Positions 1 to 11,712 of a DNA stretch of 64,000 nucleotides are shown piece by piece. This DNA is from Symbiodinium natans (Eukaryota > Sar > Dinophyceae > Suessiales > Symbiodiniaceae). The position numbers and the translations under genes were made by a program. Where the stretch lies: contig CAJNDS010002528.1 of the NCBI GenBank assembly GCA_905221605.1, positions 125,001 to 189,000 on the forward strand, written 5' to 3'. The first letter of the stretch is position 1; each line of letters begins with the position of its first letter. The notes below the pieces were generated by a model. That model was not told where the DNA came from and made no database searches. It was given only the letters and a program-made list of their open reading frames with translations.

Positions 1-191
1 GCTCAAGCCAGGTAACGAGGGGCACTCGCTCACTCCCAGTTCCCATTGCGCAGCGGAGCAGTTGAAATGGCTTCCGCGCTTTAGTGCTGCTTGCATGCAC
101 AGCCAGGGAATGTGTGGTAGCCAGAACAAGCAGCTGAGACAAGTACCGTGCTGGTGACAGTGCCAGTGCAGTCATTTTGCCTGAGGCGGTC

Positions 192-1218
192 ATGTACACC
201 AAAGAGGTTGTGAAAAAGGTTTTTCGGGAGTTGGACTTGAACGGCGACGGGAAAATCACTGCAGATGAGTTCAGCAAGAAGGAGGTTGATGCAGCTATTG
301 CAGCGGGTCCTTACCCGCAAGAATTCTTCCTCTCGACTTACAGCCTTTGTAGATTGTGCTTGGCCCAAGGCACTTGGCAAGCTCGCGATGGACAGGTTCT
401 TTGAGTTCCAGAAGGACCGCAGCCCGGGGGACACGGACCTTGCTGCCATTGACAAGGTCTTTGAGAGGCGGCCAGGCGGCAGCACGAGTGCCGCATCTTT
501 GTGCCACGGAGCTGGGGTTGAGACCAAGGTTGGATGCAGACCAGGACGAGCTCTTGACACTACCGGAGCTCAATTCTGGAGCCAGAAACCGGGAGGTGAA
601 GGCAAGCGACTTGTTTCAGTCTATCGATGCCGACGCTGATGGTTGCCTGGATGCAGTCGGATGCAAGTTTCGAATAGTTTCTGACGTGAAAGGTTGCAGC
701 ATACATGTCATCGGACCTATGGAAGATGTGTTGCAGGACGTGTCTCTCGGAATGAGTTCCTCAAGGCTGCGCAGGGGCCAGCAGAGCTGCGCTCATTGAA
801 CCAAGCCTTCCGAAGGGCTGACTCTGACCAGGACGGTTTCTGGGGTCTCTGGGGCCAAATAACCGCTGCAAAAGGAAGGAACTTGATCACCCTGCTGCTG
901 CTTCAGGATGACTTCGTTTCCCAGTCCGAATTTCTGCGGGACGCACGTGGCTGCCCCGATGTTAAGCAAATCAGAGATATGGTGGGCACGCATTTGCGGT
1001 GATTCATGATGAATCATGTATCATGACAAGCAGGTACGCATTACCCGGGCTCCTCTGCAGATGACTGGCTGATGAAGTTTGCAAAGCTGGACAGAGATGC
1101 AGACGGCAAGCTTTCGCGAATAGAGTTTCAGTCTTCCGCAAACGATGGAGCACATGGAGCTCCGGAGAAATCCGGAGGAGAGCAAGGCGCCACAGATGGG
1201 GGATTTTGCCACATTTAG
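192..1218 (+). CDS. Multi-EF-hand calcium-binding protein, multi-exon
   Basis: Probable calcium sensor or buffer with about five EF-hands spread over several short exons. The first exon, starting at the ATG at 192, carries a canonical loop DLNGDGKITADEF. Further loops follow near 545-575 (DADQDELLTLPE), 620-650 (DADADGCLD, apparently completed by an exon reading VSRNEFLKA near 745), 820-840 joined to 907-935 (DSDQDGF then DDFVSQSEF) and 1090-1120 (DRDADGKLSRIEF). The last exon starts after the AG at 1059-1060 and ends at the TAG at 1216-1218. Reading frames switch between these blocks, which fits introns. The partner and location are unknown; no signal peptide is evident. Exon joins were inferred from the loop geometry. 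The gene may extend upstream of the window. Confidence 0.75.
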
Positions 1219-1890
1219 CGTCTTCTTTTTTGAGATGTTTAGCAGCAGAGTTCGACAGCCCGTCTTTGACACGTTGCGGCATCCGTCGCAGGCTCTGAGG
1301 CTGTCGGGCTCAGCAGCCTGCTTGAGGCACCCGGAGATTCTTTGCATTCCCTCTCCTCTCTTGCTTGCAATTAAGTGCTGACATGTAACAAAAACCCTGA
1401 GCTGCAAACTCTGAGGTGTTTGGCTCAGACGGGACTGGCTTGAGAGGCCGATCTGAGAGACTTGCCCTGGCGTAAGCGCAAGCAAAGCTTTCGGGGCCCC
1501 CTGCCAAGACTTGCCGAAGGCAGTCTGGCAGAGGCTTCGGAAGATGTGCCTCTATTCGATTTTGAATTGAGGCTGCGTCGGTTCGCATGCTTCTGCAGCG
1601 ACAGAGTACGAAAATCGTGCTGGCATGTGCACGACCTGGTGGAGAGAGTCTTTGATCGTTTATGTTTCTGCCTACTGGCTGTGTCTGCAATGTGAATGCA
1701 CACTCTTTGGCTCATGCCATAAACTGCAGCCACTGAGCTGGAGCGGCTGCGCTTCCAGTTTGTGGCCCTGGCAGTCTCAGCGGCTTGGTGCTCAAGCATT
1801 CTTTCTGAATTCAGTTGCCAATGTGAGGAAGGATAAATACTATGCAGCGAACGTATGCTCGCTTGGCAATCCGAGGATCCGGTCTGAGAC
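1219..1890. other. No gene seen
   Basis: Open frames here are short, lack recognisable motifs and overlap on both strands. I see no repeat array or RNA gene. It is probably the 3' flank of the EF-hand gene and the 5' flank or first intron of the transporter gene. Confidence 0.4.
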
Positions 1891-4800
1891 GTGATGCCAG
1901 GGAGAATCCAAGCTGCACTATATGGGGCATACATCGGCATACCACCTGCCATTCCAAGCGTTGCTGTCCAGCAAGGAACCCCGCACAAGAATGTAGAGCG
2001 TGATGCTGAAACGGGGAAAAATGGGCCAAGTGAGTCGAGCCCCTTGGTCGAGAAGCCAAAAGAGTTGCCTCTTGGCTGCACACGTGAAGTGCTGTTGACA
2101 ACATGCCCTGCAGTGGGTCGTGGCCCTCATCACTAAGGTCACTACTGCGAAGTCCAGTGCAGTGGTACCGTACTTTGTCTCAGAGCTACTCATGGAAGCT
2201 CCTGGCCATGGTGGCATGCACCAGCCACTTGCTCAAGGCCACGAACTAGCGGAGCTTGCCCTTGTGTGGACATCTCGTACCCAGTACCCCCTGCCCTTGG
2301 CAGGGATTCGTGGCGGGTGGTGGTGATGAAGGACTCTGGGTCTTGCTGACCTTGCTGTCAACTTGCTGTGGTCACCTCGCGGATGGTGAAATGAAGTGTC
2401 CTTAGGACTGATCGGGAAACCTGCAGAGTTCCTGTTCAGCGACCTGGGGATGTCTGCCGGGAGGCTCCAAGCTCTCAAGGCATGTCGGATGTGTCAAGGG
2501 AGTCACGGGGCCGGTTCCATGGGTTCCCCATCAATCAAAATCCTTGTGAAGCTTTTTTGTAGGAGATCTGTAGGCTGCTGAAAGGGGGGGACATGGCGGG
2601 GGACATGGCGGGGGACATGGCGGGGGACATGGCGAAAAGAGAATCCAGCTGTGCCCCATCAGGCAGTTGCCATCGTGCCATTCGCTCTGAAGCCTGTCAT
2701 AGCCTTGCTCAGCGATGCTTTCCCAATTTATGGATACCACAAGCTGCCGTACGTGGCCGTGAGCCCGGGTGCATTGTGCACAGTAAGTGGTGCCGTGCGA
2801 TGAAGCTGGCATTGGAGCCGAGGTCATTTTCACGATCGTTTCCTTTGCTTCGCTCACTTCTCTGGGCTTCGGCTTTGCGGTGTCCGAAGCCGCAGTGGTT
2901 TCGGCGCTGTTCCTAGCCTTCCTCCAGGCACCCCGTTTTCCTCTCTGCATTCTCATGAGAATGCAGCCGTCGGCTGGCATGGCTTGGAGGTAGCAAGTGT
3001 GGACGTGCTCATGGCGGCGAAGCAGTCGGAAGAAGTCAAGAAACAGGCGCAAGCTGGGGCCGATGTGCAATTGCTTCAATGGCACTCTCGCCTTAAAGCG
3101 CCACCGGAGCCTTTAGGCAAAGTCCCAGAAAGGTACGGTAAGTAAGCGGACCGAGGCAAGCCTGGGTCCAGACTTCTACACCTACACTTGGCTCGGCATC
3201 AACGCAGGAGTTTTGTTTCTGCTTCTCATGGATGAAGCTTTAGAAAAGCCATATTCAGATGCCGAAAGAGCCTGAATCATGTGACAGGACAGGTCCTGAG
3301 TGTTTGCTTCCTTGGGCCTGTGATCGCTGTGATGGGTGCCCATGCCCCTTATCGCTTTGCCGCACCCTTGGCTCCTCGACTTCAACTTCTTCGGTTTCGG
3401 CCAGGTACCCAATCAGGAGCATCAGAAGAAGTACTTAATTAGAAGTATTTGTGCCCCTCCTTACTTGTACTGCCGGCAGCGGCTCTGTAGTGCTTTAACC
3501 GGGACTGGAGATGTAGACGAAGTGCAGTAGAAGACGTGAAGCGCAGCTCGTCAGGTTCTCGTAGTGCTGTGGCCAGCACTTGGCAACTTCATGGGTGAGA
3601 AGAGGGAGCAGACGCAGAGTGGCCTACCCATGATATTCCGGTCCTTCGACTGCATGCAACATCTTTGTACGTGGTAGTTTCTGTGCAAAGCAACGTCTCC
3701 CTTTGATTCGTATGTGCCCGTGCGGCGGACCTTGTGCGTGTTCGAGAAAAGGCAGCACGGGGTCCTGTGCATTCTCACGTTGATGATCGGTGTCTTGGCT
3801 CTCGGCTTGGTTGCATCTTGGCCGCATTACGGGACCATGAGTCAGACTCTCTCTCTCATGTCGCACGCCTTGCAGCATTGCAGCTGTGGCAACCGGAGAG
3901 GTATCAACCTTTCTGCTGGAAGAGGAGCGCTTGGCACCGCTGGCTGCTTCTATGGCGGCGGTTGTTCTGGTGTCCTTTGCGCTGTTTATCAGGCAGGGCT
4001 CGGCAGGGCTCGGCAGGGCACCGGTCCCTCCATGTCTGCAGCCCACGTGGATTGCAAAAGGGTAGCGTGGGAGCCATGTCCCCGGACAGGCGAGAGATTG
4101 CAGGACCAGTGATTTTCTTCTTCTTGCTGGGCTTGCTCAGTATCAATATCGACGGAGCGCTGTTCTATTTCTGAGACTTGGCGAATTGACATAGGTTCCA
4201 GGGCAAAGGTTTTGCAACCAAAGGTTTGCGAAGCTGTGGGTGCGAGCCACATGTACCCTCTCTGCCTCAGGTACAGACAGTCTCATGGAGTTTCCGGAGG
4301 GTCCACACTTCACTCCTCACTTTTACATCACAGGCTTCGGGTGGAAGGGCATGTCTGCTTCACATGATACTCACCGCACGCAGGCATTGGCGCAGCATCG
4401 TTCCTTGGAATCACCGTGGGCTTCGCAACTGGACCGGAGATTTTTCGGTCATGGAGCTACAGGCTCGGCTTGTTGGGGGCCCAGCACGTCCTGTAGAAGT
4501 TCCAGCTATTCAAGCTCTCCAGTCTCCGAAACCCATTGCAGGAGCATCTGCGTTGTCACGCTCGTCCTGCGTGCACGGAGCTTGGTTTGACAGGAGGGGG
4601 CTGACCTTGGTGTTTTTGGCAACTTCGGCAAACTGCCGCAAGTTCATTGCAGGTTGCTGTCTGTAATTTCTTCTTGCCTGCCTGGGCTCGAGGCTGTCGG
4701 GTAAGGTCAGTGAAAGTGCTGCTTGCGGCATGCTGGTTTGGGAGCCTGCTTTTTTTGAATTTTCTCCTGTTGTCCGGCCTTCTGCGTTGTTGGTCCATGA

Positions 4801-5965
4801 TGGTCCATGATGGTCCACCATAGCCCGCCCAGCGAGAGAGTGAGCTCGCCTCGCGCACAAGCAACACGAAACAAGCGCCTTGCCACGACAAGCAAAGCAA
4901 AGGAAACGACAAGCAACAGATTCCAGGCAGTCTTTCCTTGCCACCCTCTTAGCTGTTGGACTGTGTGGGATGGGCAAAACCTGGGCCAAACCTGCACAGA
5001 GTGGCGCAGCTGGCAGCTGGCAGCAGTAGGACCAAGCACTTTCAACTCTAAGGCATGCACTCAGCTGGCCATGCTGCCTGTGCTTTGCCGCTGGACGCTG
5101 GCCTTGGGAATTCCAGATAGCCTTTGGCTTTTGGTGGTGATGGGCCTGGACAGCCCTGTCCTGAGTGCCGTCTGCGCGTGTTGGGCGACGCTGTTGGGCT
5201 TGGCTTGTAGTGGACTGCCGGTTGCTCATCACAGGCATGGTCCAAGCATGGCGTTGGATTCCAAAACAGGTCGGCACAGCAAGAAGTCATGACAGGCCAC
5301 AGCTTTTTCGAGTCTTCCCGCCTCGTAGGTGCTGGCAGCACACCTGGCCCCTAGGGGTGTCGAAGCAACGACACTCGGCCTACATGCAGGGACCTTCAAC
5401 ATGGCCTCCATCCTCAGTGCCCCGCCAGCATGCCTGGGAATGTAGTTGCACAACGAGGTTAGTACAGGGGCCCCCGAACACTCCTGCATGGTTCAAGGTA
5501 AGTGCTCGTGATATACTTGCGCCGGCCCATCTAACCACACAGAACTGCTGAGAATGAATCAGGTTATCGAATGGGGCGGGTTGTGCTGCTCACAGCAGCC
5601 CATGCATTGACAGATGGCCCTAGGCTCCTACATCGGCGGCTTTCTTCTCACACACAGTGGGGTGTCACCTACAGGCTCGACAGATCTCGGCATGGTACTC
5701 GTATCAGCACATGCGTGACGCAGAAAAACTCGTGGTTGACAGGATCGCTGCAGGAGGGGCGGCAGTTCCAGAGCCTTTGGAAAGTGCAGCGTCTTGCTTG
5801 CACAGTAGAGAGCAGCGTTTCACGGGAGAGAGGCACCAGACATTCTGCAGGTGTGTGGCTGCATTCCTGCCGCTGCTGCTTGTGCTGCTCGTGCCTGTCA
5901 TGCTCCCACAGCGCTCGCAGACCGAAACGCTCCTGGAGGCGGGGGCTCATGCGGGTATGGAGTGA
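1891..5965 (+). CDS. Folate/biopterin transporter, BT1 family (MFS), multi-exon
   Basis: Multi-pass membrane transporter of the BT1 (folate-biopterin) family, read from about a dozen short exons. Diagnostic blocks in order are: LGMSAGRLQALKA (about 2440-2480); PFALKPVIALLSDAFPIYG (about 2670-2725), the family signature around the second helix; helices at 2806-2925; SVDVLMAAKQSEEVKKQ (about 3000-3050); helix-rich exons near 3180-3260, 3300-3370 and 3740-3815; PVIFFFLLGLLSINIDGALF (about 4110-4168), matching the family's FLFxxxPSxDGAMFYF-type block; FPEGPHFTPHFYITGFG (about 4288-4338); IPDSLWLL (about 5110-5133); GVEATTLGLHAGTFNMAS (about 5357-5412), the GVEATxFAL motif; and a final helix ending in VMLP (about 5860-5910). 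The substrate (folate, pterin or other) cannot be told. The first exon at 1891 and the exact splice sites are uncertain. The frame blocks read in order, so I see no sign that the gene is dead. Confidence 0.85.
2591..2634 (+). repeat. 12-bp tandem repeat, about 3.7 copies
   Basis: Unit acatggcggggg repeats in register inside an intron of the BT1 transporter gene, between the exons near 2480 and 2660. Confidence 0.9.
3991..4020 (+). repeat. 10-bp tandem repeat, 3 copies
   Basis: Unit cggcagggct, three near-perfect copies, at the end of a BT1 exon or the start of the following intron. Confidence 0.85.
4791..4820 (+). repeat. 10-bp tandem repeat, 3 copies
   Basis: Unit tggtccatga, three copies, the last degenerate. 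It lies in the long BT1 intron between about 4480 and 5090. Confidence 0.85.
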
Positions 5966-6279
5966 GTGTGGTGTGGTGTGCCAGCCAGACTGCGCCTTCA
6001 TCTGAGGGCAAGATCTTGTGTGCCGTGATTGCAGGAGTGCGATGATTCAGCCACGCATAATTCATTGTTTCAGCGGCTCTTTCAGCCAAACTGGCGATAA
6101 GACTCGCAAAGGCCTTCCAAAGAACGGGGCCGATCGAAACCATGCGCAGCGACCAGCTGACTGGCATAGAAATCGCACTGCTGAACTTGCCTGTGAGGGT
6201 TGCTTCATGTTGCACATTTGTTCCATCGCCAAGACAATGTTTGCGCAGGCTGGTTGAGACCAGAGTTCAGGCAGATAGC
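5966..6279. other. No gene seen
   Basis: Short flank between the transporter's last exon and the coiled-coil gene. No motif or repeat found. Confidence 0.35.
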
Positions 6280-6472
6280 TGTTTGTGCAGCATACTCGCT
6301 TCGTGTGGTTTTGTGCCATGCGCGCCGCGCGCTTGCGTTCCTTGCAGGTGCAGGACAAGGTTCGAGAGCTTGTCTGGAGCCCAGTGTGATTGCATCATGA
6401 CTTGCGCAAGGATTCAGAATTTGAGGCCAGCACGCATGAGCAGCTGAACAAGAAGTTCATCGAAGTCGCCAA
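6280..6472 (+). repeat. Segmental duplication, copy 1 (exon plus upstream intron)
   Basis: This stretch is clearly homologous to 8670-8882. Both contain the same intron end, an acceptor AG, an exon reading VQDKV(R/Q)ELVWSP, and a second block reading FEASTHEQLNKK(F/L)IEVAK. Copy 2 carries about 20 extra bases in the middle. Because intron sequence is shared as well, this is a DNA-level duplication and not convergent coding. Confidence 0.85.
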
Positions 6473-9400
6473 GGAAAGAGAGGCGTTGTTTTGCAGCAGT
6501 CGAGATGGCGTCCGCCCCCCTCCCCATCCCCACCATGGTGTGGCTGTTTCTCTCACATTTGGTGTACAGAGCAATGCAGTCATCCGGACAAAATCATCAC
6601 GCAGCCATTTGGCCTCATCTTGGTCTATCCCAGTTTGGCTTGTTGTCGGGCCCTAAGAGCCATCTTTGAGGGACTCTGGGTGATGATGCTGTGTGGGGAT
6701 GTGAGCCCGATGACACACAAGAACGTGCTGCGCTCAGTGGATGGCTACGTAAACCAGTGCCTTGACATGCTGGCGGGTGTCCTGCAATGTGTCGGTGCGT
6801 TGCGTGTTGAGGCTCTGGCAGCTGAAGTGGAGAGCTCTACATCCGCTACCGATTCCGAGGGTGCGGAGCTGATGGAATTGTCTTTGGTCACACTTGCGTA
6901 GCCGTTACCTTTCGTGAACAAGTGCGCTCGGTGGCTCGGAGCTCAGCACTCTTCTGCAAAGGTGCGGCAGGCCCTCGCAGCTTCTTCGTGCGCAACACGT
7001 TCATCGAGTGCTGTGAGGATGATGATGAGGCAGCTTCCTCAGTACAATCCGTGGAAATTCGCAGAAGGAAGGATGTCAAAGAAGAAGCTTTAAATCCACA
7101 GCCTTGCCTCGAATACTCGTAAAGGCAGATCTGCAAGCAGAAGCAAAACTGTTCCCATACCCTTTCTGCTACCTCCATAAACTTGGCTTTTTCAGTAGCT
7201 TATGAGACCTTGGCAGGTGGGCTCAGCTCGACATCGCTCCTCTTCAGCGCCAGCTTGGAGCAGACGGAAGTGGTGCGATGGTGATGATGGATTGGAAGCT
7301 CAGCAGAAGCTCGAGGACCGAGGGCAACTTGCGAGCAAACCCACGCACGTCGTGCGGTGCTTCTGGTAGTCTCGTCCTTGTCTTTGGGCTCGTTATGGCT
7401 CGTTCTCTCTTCATTCTTCCGAGACGCAGGCCGCCTTGAACGAGGCCAAGGAGTTGAAAGATCTCATAGGAGAGGCCGATGCTGAACGAGACATGCTGCG
7501 TGATCAATTGAAGATGATGGGCACCACAAGAGACGAGCGCCTCGGCTCCAGAGGCGCTATCAACGAGAGGGACACTGCAGCTGGTGTTCGCCACATGCCC
7601 TGATATGCCCTGTATAAGGTCCCTCGACTGCATCCTAGGGGGCGTGGATCAGATGGAGGGTGCAGTGTCAGAGCTGACGCAGAAATTGGATGCTGCCCGG
7701 GCCCTACTCAGTCGGAGGGAAACGACTATCAACAAGGCTAGCAGTTGAACGTGCAGGCCAGCATGGACCTGCAGTCAGCGCGAGACTACTACAACAATGT
7801 GAAGCTGCGAATCGGTTTGAAGAAGGATGCAGCATCGGCGCAATCATGCACCAGTATTTCAATTATTTCCGTCCATGCTTGAGACAGCTGCAAATGTCCC
7901 GTGCCGCATCTTGCTGCTTGCAGGAGTGTCTTCGCGAGGAGCCCCGAGCACCTTGCATTGCTTGTCCTTTCTCGCTCGGTGAAGCCTTGAAGGGCTCCAT
8001 ATCATGCACATCGCAAGCGTGCAGGAGCTCAGCAGTAAGGCCGACGAGAGAGATCGCTTGAAGACCGAATGTGCTGATATCCAGAACAAGTTCGACGTCT
8101 TGCAGCACCAGTGCTGCGAGTTGCAACTTCAACTCGAGGATGCACTCCTTGACCAAAGCAAGAAGCAGAAGGAGCCCAGGAACCCAAAGCAAGGCCCGAC
8201 TGGGAAGGCAAAGGCGGACCCAGGTGTGGGTGCCGATGCGATCCGGAGCCCGGGAATACCGGGGGGCGAGGAGGCCATCGGCGCCGAAGGGAAGAGCAGG
8301 AAAGGCACCAGACGCCGCCAAAACAAGAAGTCAAACTCGACCAGTGCCGAAGCTACCCTTGAGGAGGCTGCTACAGCTTGTGAAACTCAGCACATGCATG
8401 CGTGCCACCGCAATGAGGGCACCCAGCAGGAGCTGGACGGGCCAAGCGCGCAGGGTACTTCAGAAAGCCGACGCCTGGATGGCTGTGACCGTGGCATCGA
8501 AAGCATCCAGCAAGAGCTCAGCGTGCCAAGTGATCGCGAGCCAGCCCCTCACAAGGCCAGCGGTTCGAAGCCTAAACCCGAAGACCCTGAGTCATACACC
8601 GCTCTAAACCTCTAAGCTGCCCAAATACACCTTGAAACCCTGAAACGTGCAACCTGTTTCGTCTGTTTACTGGTTTGTGCAGCATGCTGGCTTCGTGTGG
8701 TTTTGTGCCACGCGCACCGCGCGCTTTCGTTCCTGGCAGGTGCAGGACAAGGTTCAAGAGCTTGTCTGGAGCCCAGCTTTGTGGTATCGTGACTTGCACA
8801 GAGGATTCAGAAGCAAAACTCAGAAACGGTTTGAGGCCAGCACACATGAGCAGCTGAACAAGAAGCTCATCGAAGTCGCCAAAAGCATAGATGCCTGTGA
8901 CCAGAATGACGGCAGTGAGCAAGAGCTGGGCAGGCCAAGCGGTCATACGACGGGCATTTTCGACGACTGGCCACAACTGGATGCCTGTGACATTGCGAGC
9001 GAGCAAGAGACCGGCAGGCCAAGCGATCTCATCGCGGACATGTCGGACATGGCTTCGGACATCCCTGGCACGGATGAGCGCGATTGCACTCAAAGTACCG
9101 ATCAGGAGGTACTCCTGCCCAGTGGTCGCACGGCAGGCACCCCAGACATGCTTGGGGGGACTCTGAGCAGGGAAGAAAGGGAAGAAGAGCAAGGCAGGCC
9201 GAGCACTCACATGGCTGCCATGTCAGACATCCTTCGCATGGATTCCTTGGACGAGGAGGTCGCCCCTGTGCCAGGAGTACCCAGAGAGTGTCAGACGGAG
9301 TGGGACGAGTCTATTGACAAGAAGACCGAGCAGCATTCTGCAATGGCTGTGCCGGCGCTTGGCAAGGCATCAAAGTCAAGTTCCTCAGGCAAAAACACAG

Positions 9401-9720
9401 GAAAGAAGCGCCAAGGCAAGACAATCAAGTCCAAGGCCTCGTTGCAGAAGCCGGAAGTGGATAAATCGGAGAAAGTGTTTCAGCCAACGGCCGGCACTCC
9501 TTCGACTTGCCCCAAATTGCAGGAGAAGAGCCGCGAGCAAGGCAAGACCACCGAGCCGAAGTCAAGAAGCAAAATGGTCAAGAACCAGATCCAGAAAAGA
9601 CTCGCCACCAAGGCTATCAAGGAGCACCGTCGGGCAGATGCCATCAAGTGGACGATCAATCTGTTCTTGATGGCGCTGGTTGCAGCTTTGCTCTTCTTGG
9701 CGAGTCGCGTAAATGCTTGA
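6347..9720 (+). CDS. Tail-anchored coiled-coil protein with degenerate GRPS repeats, multi-exon
   Basis: Function not recognised. Coiled-coil exons read on the + strand at 6347-6490, about 7428-7590 (ALNEAKELKDLIGEADAERD), about 7650-7745 (SELTQKLDAARALLSRRE), about 7745-7840 and 8004-8615 (ADERDRLKTECADIQNKFD, then a basic, Gly/Lys-rich stretch). The final exon runs from about 8740 to the TGA at 9718-9720. It ends in a basic region followed by one hydrophobic helix of about 20 residues and only six residues after it, a tail-anchor arrangement suggesting ER or outer-membrane insertion with the bulk in the cytosol. About six degenerate repeats of roughly 28 residues with core EQELGRPS lie on both sides of the exon duplicated at 8740. 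That argues for one gene, although the stop at 8613-8615 must then be spliced out. Exons between 6690 and 7122 are possible but unassigned. Two adjacent paralogous genes are the alternative. Confidence 0.55.
8670..8882 (+). repeat. Segmental duplication, copy 2
   Basis: Second copy of the 6280-6472 block, including the intron end, the acceptor AG at 8738-8739 and the VQDKVQELVWSP exon. The coding part is followed directly by the GRPS repeats in this copy. Confidence 0.85.
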
Positions 9721-10545
9721 TGAAGCCGCGGCGCACGGATGCGGCCCGATGGGCGCATGAGGATCCTACGCCACCAGCTTTCTTCAGCCGACAGGCCGTA
9801 CACGGATTGCTCGGCGGGACACAACAGACGTGTCAGTTAATGAAACCATGGCTTAGACTCCAGGCCGAAACCGCCCGTGAGTGACCTGGTTTGAGACATA
9901 GTTTGATGCCAGCTACAGCAGCAGCAGCACTTGTGGGCTTTGCTGAATGTTAGCGTGCTGCATGGCGCATCGAGATTTTATCCTGGTTCTCCAAAGCGCA
10001 GAGATCACCTAGTATGTCGTCAGTATTGTAGCAGCATACCGTCTTTCGCCACGGTGGCTTAGCATTCACGACATGCGTAGACGCTTAGACGTCATGCGAC
10101 AACCTGAATAAGAACGTGACCCTGCGAAATTAACGGTGAATTCAGGACTCTCTTCAGTTTGTTGAAAGAGCTGCAACCTCACGCGTGGGCCTGTTGTGCG
10201 CTGGCAGTTTCGGATGTTCTTTGTGTGCATTGAAGTCATGGCTGCAGCTGATTCCACAAACCCGGGGGAGAGCGAGATGAATTATTGCATAAGTAGTTTC
10301 GCTTCGCAGAGTCTTTCGGACCAGCGAATAGTTTCTGACATCGGCTCTTGATGCCACACCATGGAGATCGTGCTTTCTGTGGCATAAGAGTGGCCTTTTC
10401 GAGCACAGAGTGCACAGCTTAAAGGGCACCAGCATGAAAGTCGGCAAGGACAAGGGGCCAGTTTCTAGGAGACAGCCGCCGCGGGACAAAGCATGCTAGC
10501 ATCGCGCGGACCCCCAACAGTTCGGAATGAGTCGTGTGCACACAA
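9721..10545. other. No gene seen
   Basis: Only short overlapping frames without motifs. No RNA gene or repeat array is visible. Confidence 0.4.
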
Positions 10546-11712
10546 ATGACTGGAAGCCAGGTGAGTGACCAGCTGCGCTTGGAGAATGGGCAACTGATTG
10601 CAGACGCCTTGGATGCCCACGAGGGGCCGCAGCCACTGCCTTATCGACAAAAACAACTCGAGGCTGCCATGAAGGAGGCAGAACGAAAGTTTGTGTCTCC
10701 GGCCGGTTTCTGAACTTTGCCTATCCACCCCTCGTACCTGGCCAGCAAATTGCCGCGGCGAAGTTTGTGGAAGCATAGAAACACACCCTTTGTGCCAGGT
10801 GGCAGTGCAAGCCGAAGTCGCAAGCTTGAAAGCCGAACTGATGGCAGACAAAGTGCCGTTGCCAGTCGTGTGCATTTGGGGTTTGAAGATCCTGCCGCAG
10901 CAAGCAGGTACAGCTCACACGAGTACAAGCGCGCAACACCGAACTTGAGGACGGGCATCCTGTTCAAACCCGGCCTTGAAGCAGCAGCACTTGTTCAGAG
11001 GCCAATTCGGACGAACTGCGAGCACGCAGTCGAGAGCTGGAGGAGGAACTTGTCACAGACTCAGCAGCGCCATCATCAAGTGCGGCCCAGCGTGTTGCAT
11101 TCGGAATTCACCATGATTCACCTTGAACTCAGGCTCAGGAGTCACAAGCATCCTCCGAGGCAGCGCAAAGACTGCAACTGCAGGAGCGACAGGCCGGCAC
11201 AAAGGGGTTCACCTAGGCATCTTTACCCAAGAAAGAGGGCTTTTGTGCCTACTAAGTGCCTACTAAGTGCCTTGCCTGCTATCGCCTTTTTCAGATCGAA
11301 GACTTGCAGAGACAGTGTGGGCAGGAGCAGGCTGGGCAATCTCACTTCTGCAGCTTGCAGCATGTGTTACCTTGGCTGTGCTAGTAGAATCCAAAGGCAG
11401 AGGCTCAACAAGCTCGTCAAGAATGCCAGAGGTTGTCAAAGGAGGCTTCCGATGCCACGGTTCGATTTCTTGGCTCAGCCGATCTGGCCTGAGGCCGAGG
11501 CTGGCCAAGCCCAGATGGTTGCCTTGACGCCACACTGCCATGATTCCCTGCATTTGCCTTCATTTGCACACATGTTTCGCGCAATCATCCGCTTCTGAGG
11601 TTGCTCTTGTTGCGCTGCGTTGCGGTGCGTTGCGTTGCGTTGTCGCTCTCGTTCTCACGCGGTGCAGAGGCAGGAGCTGGAGGCGCAGCGCGAGCTAGCC
11701 CGGAGCCTTTGA
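10546..11712 (+). CDS. Coiled-coil protein exons, unidentified gene
   Basis: A series of short + strand blocks, each following an AG and each strongly heptad-like. They are: 10546-10710 (VSDQLRLENGQLIADALDA and QKQLEAAMKEAERK), about 10800-10860 (AVQAEVASLKAELMADKV), about 10900-10960 (QVQLTRVQARNTELEDG), about 11005-11090 (DELRARSRELEEELVTD), about 11125-11200, about 11295-11335 (QIEDLQRQCGQEQ) and 11667-11712 (RQELEAQRELARSL and stop). None is long enough to identify a family. Their regular spacing and shared character suggest one multi-exon coiled-coil gene. Which ends are true is unknown, and it could belong with the coiled-coil gene upstream. Confidence 0.45.
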
